A stretch of 26,062 nt of DNA from an uncultured Prevotellaceae bacterium. GTDB taxonomy: Bacteria; Bacteroidota; Bacteroidia; Bacteroidales; Muribaculaceae. The DNA lies in the NCBI GenBank assembly GCA_937904375.1, contig CALDIG010000066.1, positions 1 through 26,062 of the forward strand, in the 5' to 3' direction. The position numbers and the translations under genes were made by a program. The stretch's first letter is position 1, and the number at the start of each line of letters is the position of its first letter. Below the pieces are notes generated by a model. The model was not told the origin of the DNA and did not search any database. It was given only the letters and a program-made list of their open reading frames with translations. Positions 21,772 through 26,062 of the stretch are shown here, one piece after another.

Positions 21772-24700
21772 ATGAAGAAATTTTTATTCTTACTAATTGT
21801 GGCGATGGCGCTGCTGGGCACTACGGTGACCCGGGCGCAATCGTTCGAGAGCGGTAACTTTAATTTCCGCATCAGTTATGGCGAGGCCGAGGTGACCGGC
21901 TTGACCAGCAGTGCGTCGTCGCTGACGACCATCACCATACCCGGTTTCGTGACCTACAACGGCACCGTGTATCAAACGCGCATCGGCTCGATGGCGTTTG
22001 CCAGCAACACCACGTTGCAGCGCGTGTATGTGAACTATGGCTGCACCCGAGTGGGTCAGCAGGCGTTTGCCAACTGCACCGCGCTCACCAACCTGCGCCT
22101 GCCCAGCTCCATCAACTACATGGGCAGCCAGATTGTGAGCGGTGCCGGCTCGAGCGGCAACCCCATCGTGGTGGCGATGGCCGGCCAGAGCGTGCCCGCC
22201 ACGTTCAGCGCGTCGGCATTAACGGGCCACAGTGGCAAGCAGATTACCTTTATTGTATCGACCTATCGTGCCTACAACGCCTTCCACGGCAACAGCACTG
22301 TGGCTAACCAGGTGGATTACTGGATTCAGATGGGCAACATGGCCTACGACTACCAGCGGTCGGGCTACAACGGCTACTATGTGGTGACCGAAATGGCTAC
22401 CGGCAGCACCCCGGGTGCGATGATGCTCGTGGATTGCTCTAACAGCAGCAGCGCCATACACGTGCCCAGCAACGGCACCCTTGACGACGGCCGCACCTAC
22501 AACATCACCGCCGTGGCCGACAGCGCGTTCATGAACAAGAGCACTGTGGAGTCGTTCACCTGGACCAACGCTCCCGCCGGCAGCAGAATAGGCGGGAGAG
22601 CGTTTGCCAACGTGCCAACGCTCACCACCGTGAACACCAATGCCGAGACATTTGACCATTATGCTTTCACAGATTGTCAAAATCTCACTAATCTCACCCT
22701 CGGGTCGGGGGTAAAGGAAATACAATATCGGGTGTTTAAAAACTCCGGGATAACCTCAATGTCATTTCCCGAAACCTTAACAAATTTTGATCCTTGTTCG
22801 TTAGATGATTGCTCTAATTTTGCAAGCTTCTCTGTAGCTTCGGGTAACACGAAGTATGCCGCGCAAAACGGCATACTCTACAATAAGGATTTGACCACTC
22901 TTGTAAAATGCCCTCCCGGCATCACCTCGGTTCCGGCACTGCCACACACTTTATTGAAAATTGGTTATTATGCATTTAGTGGCATGACGAAGGGCAATGG
23001 ACTGACTATAGATATCCCCTTTGGTGTTACGACCATAGGACAAACTGCGTTTCAATATTCAACTGCGATAGAAAACATTCGCATTCCCAGTTCGTATGAG
23101 CCCGACTTTGGGAGTAGTATGTTCTATGGATGCTCAGGACTGAAGAACTTAGCTATCAATAGCATTAATCCGATTGGCTACTCTAATGCATTGTGGTATG
23201 ATGTGCCTCGCAGCAGCTGCACGCTGTGGGTGGCAGCCGGCGACAGCTACTGGGACCAGAACTGGACCCACGAGACCTATGCCGGTGATTACAACCGCGA
23301 CATCTTCCGCGAGTTCAGCAACGTGAAAGTGGGTGCCTACGACGTGGTGGTGGGTGGACTGCCCTACACCCTCGACAAGGAGCATGGCACCGCCTCGGTG
23401 GTGCGTGGCGAGTGCGGATACATCTTCCCCACCAGTCAGTTGAGCGGAGCCATCAGCATCCCGATGACCATCACCTATGAAGGCACTACCTACACCGTGA
23501 CCAGCGTCAACCGCCAGGCCTTCAGGAATAACACGGCTATCACAAGCGTTACCATCCCCGAGACGGTTACAGAGCTCTGCGGCGTTATTGCGGGTTACGC
23601 AGGAAACGAGTCCGATACCGAAGTCTATCGTCGTTCGGGCAGCCAGTTCGAGGGTTGCACAGCGCTCACGAGCGTGCGCCTGTCGTCGAAGATTACGCGC
23701 ATCCCCATTCGCTGCTTCTACAATACACCCATCTCGCAGATTGAACTGCCTTACGGCCTTCAAGAGATAGGCTATCAAGCCTTCAGCGGAACCAATATCA
23801 CCTCGCTGACGATACCTTCGAGCACCACAAAGCTGCACCGCGCACTCAGCGGCATGACTCACTTGCAGCACCTGTACTACAACCGCACCGACCCCGACGG
23901 ACTCTTCCGCAACTGGGGGCAATTAGGAGAAACCGAGACCGGTTATGTGCCCTCGGGCTTCAACCTGTATGTGCCCGTGGGCTACGTGCAGCAGTTCGAG
24001 AACAACAGTCGCGTGATGTCGAAGGCCGCCAGCGTGCAGGCCGGTGCCTACGACATCTACTGCAACAGCAAGTACTTCACCGTGAACAGCGACGGCCAGA
24101 CATCGAAACTGGTGTATAGCCCTGCCTACGCCACCGGCCTGAGCCAGGTGAACATCAACCAAATTTGCTACGACGGCTGGACCCGCATCTACAACTGCAC
24201 GGCACTGGGCGACAGCTGCTTCGCCGGCTCTAATGTGCAGGCAGTGCAAATAGCCACTGATTTCCCCAGCAAGGTGATTCCTCGCTATGCCTTCATGAAT
24301 TGCACAAGACTCAACAACATCGGCTTCCTCGCCAGCCACGGTGTTACCCAGCTTGGCGAGTGTGCCTTCCAAAATTGCGCGGCGCTCTCAGGCACAATCA
24401 TTCTGCCTGAGACGTTGCGAAAGATAGGTCGCCGTGCGTTCTTCGTCTGCGACAACATCTCGGCCATCTACACTCACGATGAGACTTGGGAAGACGATGC
24501 CCTCTATGTGGGCACATCCACCCCTCGCACCATGATCTACGTTCCGCTCAATATGCTTGCCGCGCGCCTGGACGCGATGCCCAACTGGACCAGCAGCGCC
24601 GGGAAAACCGAGTACTACACGCATCCCTACCTGCGCAACACCGGCGGCCCGCAGCTCATCAGCTGCCCCGAGCACCTGAGCATGCAGGCGGCTTGCGACT

Positions 24701-25917
24701 TCTATGCCGTCACTGGCTATAATGCCGCCCGCAAGGTGTTCACCACCCAGAAGGTGAACGGCAACGTGTTCAGGAACTGCGGCAAGGAAAGCAACGGCCG
24801 CGGCGTGCTGGTCGACAACTTGGCCAGCGACTATGTGCCGCTGAAGGTCGCAAAAAGCACAAGCGACATCCAGGGCGCGCAGTCGTGGAGTGATGTTACC
24901 AACCTCATCATGCCCATGGCTGAGGGTGGAAACCTGAGTAACAGCAGCAGTAACAGCGACTACATCCTCGATGGTGCTAACAATCAATTTAACAGGATCA
25001 TGTATTACCCTCACGCCTTTAACAATGCTGAGGCCTACGTGAGAATTGCCAGGACTGCGACCAATGACTTAAATACCGTGGGGCTAGACCTGTACTCCAT
25101 TCCTCAGGGCGAGGAGAGGTATGACCTCGTTGTGCTTGGTGACTCGGTGACCAGCACCAACTGCGACGACATCCTGGGCGACGGCACCATGAGCTACGAC
25201 CCCACCACCAACGTGCTCACGATGAACAACGTGTACATCGAGGATGCAACACACAATGTTATTATAATCAGTGATATTCACGGACTGAAAATCAACCTGA
25301 TTGGCACCAACTACATATATAATTATAGCAGCAATGGTTTGTGTTTGCGTCTAAACTCATGCACAACCACATTCACCGGCGATGGTGAGTTGTATTTAAC
25401 TTCGCCACTTGGAACTGGTGGCAATGGCGTCGAGCTGCGTTCATCCACACTGAATTTCACCGAAAACGTGAAAGTTCATGTATTTGGCGTGAATTATGCA
25501 CTCCAGGGTAGTACCCTCACCTCAGGCGTAGGCGGAGTTGTCTCAGTTAGCGGCAATGCTCATTTGGAGGCAAGTTGCACCATGAGCGGTACTGGTGCGA
25601 TGATTGATTTGCAAGATCTTATCATGAATGATAATATAGGCATTATCAAGCCAGTGGGCGGTTCGTTTGTTGCCAATAGTGGAGTTGTTGATGCAAATGG
25701 CTCGCTTGCTAAGAATGTCGAGATAGGCAAGACCTCAACTGCCGTTCCCGGCGACGTGAATGGCGACGGAAGCGTGACTGCCAGCGACGTGACAGCGATC
25801 TACAACTACTTGCTCAACAATGATGATAGCGCGCTGGTGAACGGCGACCAGAACGGCGACGGCTACATCACAGCCGCCGATGTTACCATAGTGTATAACA
25901 TCATGCTGGGAAGCTAA
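21772..25917 (+). CDS. BspA-like leucine-rich-repeat surface protein with a C-terminal dockerin
   Basis: 1381 residues from the ATG at 21772 (a GTG two codons upstream is less likely). Signal peptide about 1-23 (MKKFLFLLIVAMALLGTTVT, cleavage near RAQ). Most of the protein is BspA-type LRR_5 repeats with AFxxCxxLxxLxLPxxxxxIG patterns, for example AFANCTALTNLRLPSSINYM and CAFQNCAALSGTIILPETLR. Similar modules start near residues 30, 188, 519 and 756, each with an AYD..., TYxVTxV...AF pattern. A different beta-helix-like domain covers about 1105-1323, starting YDLVVLGDSV and DDILGDGTMSYDPTTN. The last 56 residues are a type I dockerin with two calcium loops, DVNGDGSVTASD and DQNGDGYITAAD. BspA-like proteins bind host or microbial surfaces. 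No cohesin gene is in the window. Base composition changes sharply along the gene. Confidence 0.9.
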   Translation: MKKFLFLLIVAMALLGTTVTRAQSFESGNFNFRISYGEAEVTGLTSSASSLTTITIPGFVTYNGTVYQTRIGSMAFASNTTLQRVYVNYGCTRVGQQAFANCTALTNLRLPSSINYMGSQIVSGAGSSGNPIVVAMAGQSVPATFSASALTGHSGKQITFIVSTYRAYNAFHGNSTVANQVDYWIQMGNMAYDYQRSGYNGYYVVTEMATGSTPGAMMLVDCSNSSSAIHVPSNGTLDDGRTYNITAVADSAFMNKSTVESFTWTNAPAGSRIGGRAFANVPTLTTVNTNAETFDHYAFTDCQNLTNLTLGSGVKEIQYRVFKNSGITSMSFPETLTNFDPCSLDDCSNFASFSVASGNTKYAAQNGILYNKDLTTLVKCPPGITSVPALPHTLLKIGYYAFSGMTKGNGLTIDIPFGVTTIGQTAFQYSTAIENIRIPSSYEPDFGSSMFYGCSGLKNLAINSINPIGYSNALWYDVPRSSCTLWVAAGDSYWDQNWTHETYAGDYNRDIFREFSNVKVGAYDVVVGGLPYTLDKEHGTASVVRGECGYIFPTSQLSGAISIPMTITYEGTTYTVTSVNRQAFRNNTAITSVTIPETVTELCGVIAGYAGNESDTEVYRRSGSQFEGCTALTSVRLSSKITRIPIRCFYNTPISQIELPYGLQEIGYQAFSGTNITSLTIPSSTTKLHRALSGMTHLQHLYYNRTDPDGLFRNWGQLGETETGYVPSGFNLYVPVGYVQQFENNSRVMSKAASVQAGAYDIYCNSKYFTVNSDGQTSKLVYSPAYATGLSQVNINQICYDGWTRIYNCTALGDSCFAGSNVQAVQIATDFPSKVIPRYAFMNCTRLNNIGFLASHGVTQLGECAFQNCAALSGTIILPETLRKIGRRAFFVCDNISAIYTHDETWEDDALYVGTSTPRTMIYVPLNMLAARLDAMPNWTSSAGKTEYYTHPYLRNTGGPQLISCPEHLSMQAACDFYAVTGYNAARKVFTTQKVNGNVFRNCGKESNGRGVLVDNLASDYVPLKVAKSTSDIQGAQSWSDVTNLIMPMAEGGNLSNSSSNSDYILDGANNQFNRIMYYPHAFNNAEAYVRIARTATNDLNTVGLDLYSIPQGEERYDLVVLGDSVTSTNCDDILGDGTMSYDPTTNVLTMNNVYIEDATHNVIIISDIHGLKINLIGTNYIYNYSSNGLCLRLNSCTTTFTGDGELYLTSPLGTGGNGVELRSSTLNFTENVKVHVFGVNYALQGSTLTSGVGGVVSVSGNAHLEASCTMSGTGAMIDLQDLIMNDNIGIIKPVGGSFVANSGVVDANGSLAKNVEIGKTSTAVPGDVNGDGSVTASDVTAIYNYLLNNDDSALVNGDQNGDGYITAADVTIVYNIMLGS
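25747..25914 (+). other. Dockerin domain coding segment
   Basis: Two duplicated F-hand-type loops, DVNGDGSVTASD with DVTAIYNYLL and DQNGDGYITAAD with DVTIVYNIML, are about 32 residues apart. All calcium ligands expected in D-x-N-x-D-G loops are present. Confidence 0.85.
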
Positions 25918-25922
25918 AGGAG

Positions 25923-26006
25923 GATGGTGGATCGAAGATGGTGGATCGAAGATGGTGGATCGTGGATGGTGGATCGTGGATGGTGAATCGAAGATGGTGG
26001 ATCGAT
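25923..26006. repeat. Six tandem 14-base units
   Basis: Units GATGGTGGATCGAA, GATGGTGGATCGAA, GATGGTGGATCGTG, GATGGTGGATCGTG, GATGGTGAATCGAA, GATGGTGGATCGAT follow each other exactly, starting six bases after the stop of the surface protein gene. Confidence 0.9.
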
Positions 26007-26020
26007 CCCCGATCCCTGGT

Positions 26021-26062
26021 CTCCGACCCCCGACCTCCGACCCCCGACCTCCGACCTCCGAC
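26021..26062. repeat. Six tandem 7-base units running off the window end
   Basis: CTCCGAC, CCCCGAC, CTCCGAC, CCCCGAC, CTCCGAC, CTCCGAC. The array continues to the last base of the window, so its full length is unknown. Confidence 0.9.

Noticed and set aside
23149..23922. 257-codon open frame on the minus strand within the surface protein gene, and similar ones at 22219-22725 and 24388-25014
   Set aside because: They are antisense to a well-supported long gene and arise from its GC-rich codon pattern.
1..26062. tRNA, rRNA, insertion sequence, phage or integrase genes
   Set aside because: I looked through all gaps and long frames and found no motif or fold to support any of these.

Overview
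The window looks like a chromosomal segment from a gut-type member of the order Bacteroidales; a Muribaculaceae- or Prevotellaceae-like organism is my best guess, and the family is inference. The grounds are a complete Bat (Bacteroides aerotolerance) operon, promoters of the Bacteroidota form (TTTG or TTG, about 20 bases, TAnnTTTG), no Shine-Dalgarno sequences in front of the genes, DUF4923 and TIGR04076 family genes, and a BspA-like leucine-rich-repeat surface protein that ends in a dockerin. I see no rRNA, tRNA, CRISPR array, insertion sequence, integrase or phage gene.

Layout. 1-1350: the 3' end of tex, then a small HTH gene with its own promoter and terminator. 1449-10929 (minus strand): a long operon reading moxR, DUF58 gene, membrane protein gene, batA, batB, batC, batD, batE, with a PAP2 phosphatase gene behind it. 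10930-11704: a gene-free stretch holding a 323-base inverted-repeat element and three 42-base tandem repeats. 11705-13196 (minus): a small lipoprotein gene and prmC. 13544-15050 (plus): lysA and a thioredoxin gene. 15081-17669: an AtoE-type fatty acid transporter gene, a TIGR04076 gene and a divergent DUF4923 gene. 17737-19142 (minus): a YafQ-type antitoxin gene, an internally deleted toxin gene, and asd. 19298-25917 (plus): a membrane-anchored TPR/AraC regulator gene, a small charged protein gene, and the 1381-residue surface protein gene.

How the genes work together. The Bat operon should encode an envelope complex: a MoxR ATPase, vWA/MIDAS proteins (BatA, BatB, the DUF58 protein) and TPR proteins (BatC, BatE), linked in Bacteroides to oxygen tolerance. 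lysA and asd both serve diaminopimelate and lysine synthesis. asd sits directly behind the toxin-antitoxin remnant and shows no promoter of its own.

The most unusual content lies between genes. It includes the 323-base dyad near 11.4 kb; a composite octad repeat on both sides of prmC; heptad arrays on both sides of the PAP2 gene, after moxR, around the small gene at 21.2 kb and at the window end; two related palindromes at 9.85 and 21.0 kb; and a perfect 14-base dyad covering both promoter elements of the AraC-type regulator. I did not find a clearly new multi-gene system.
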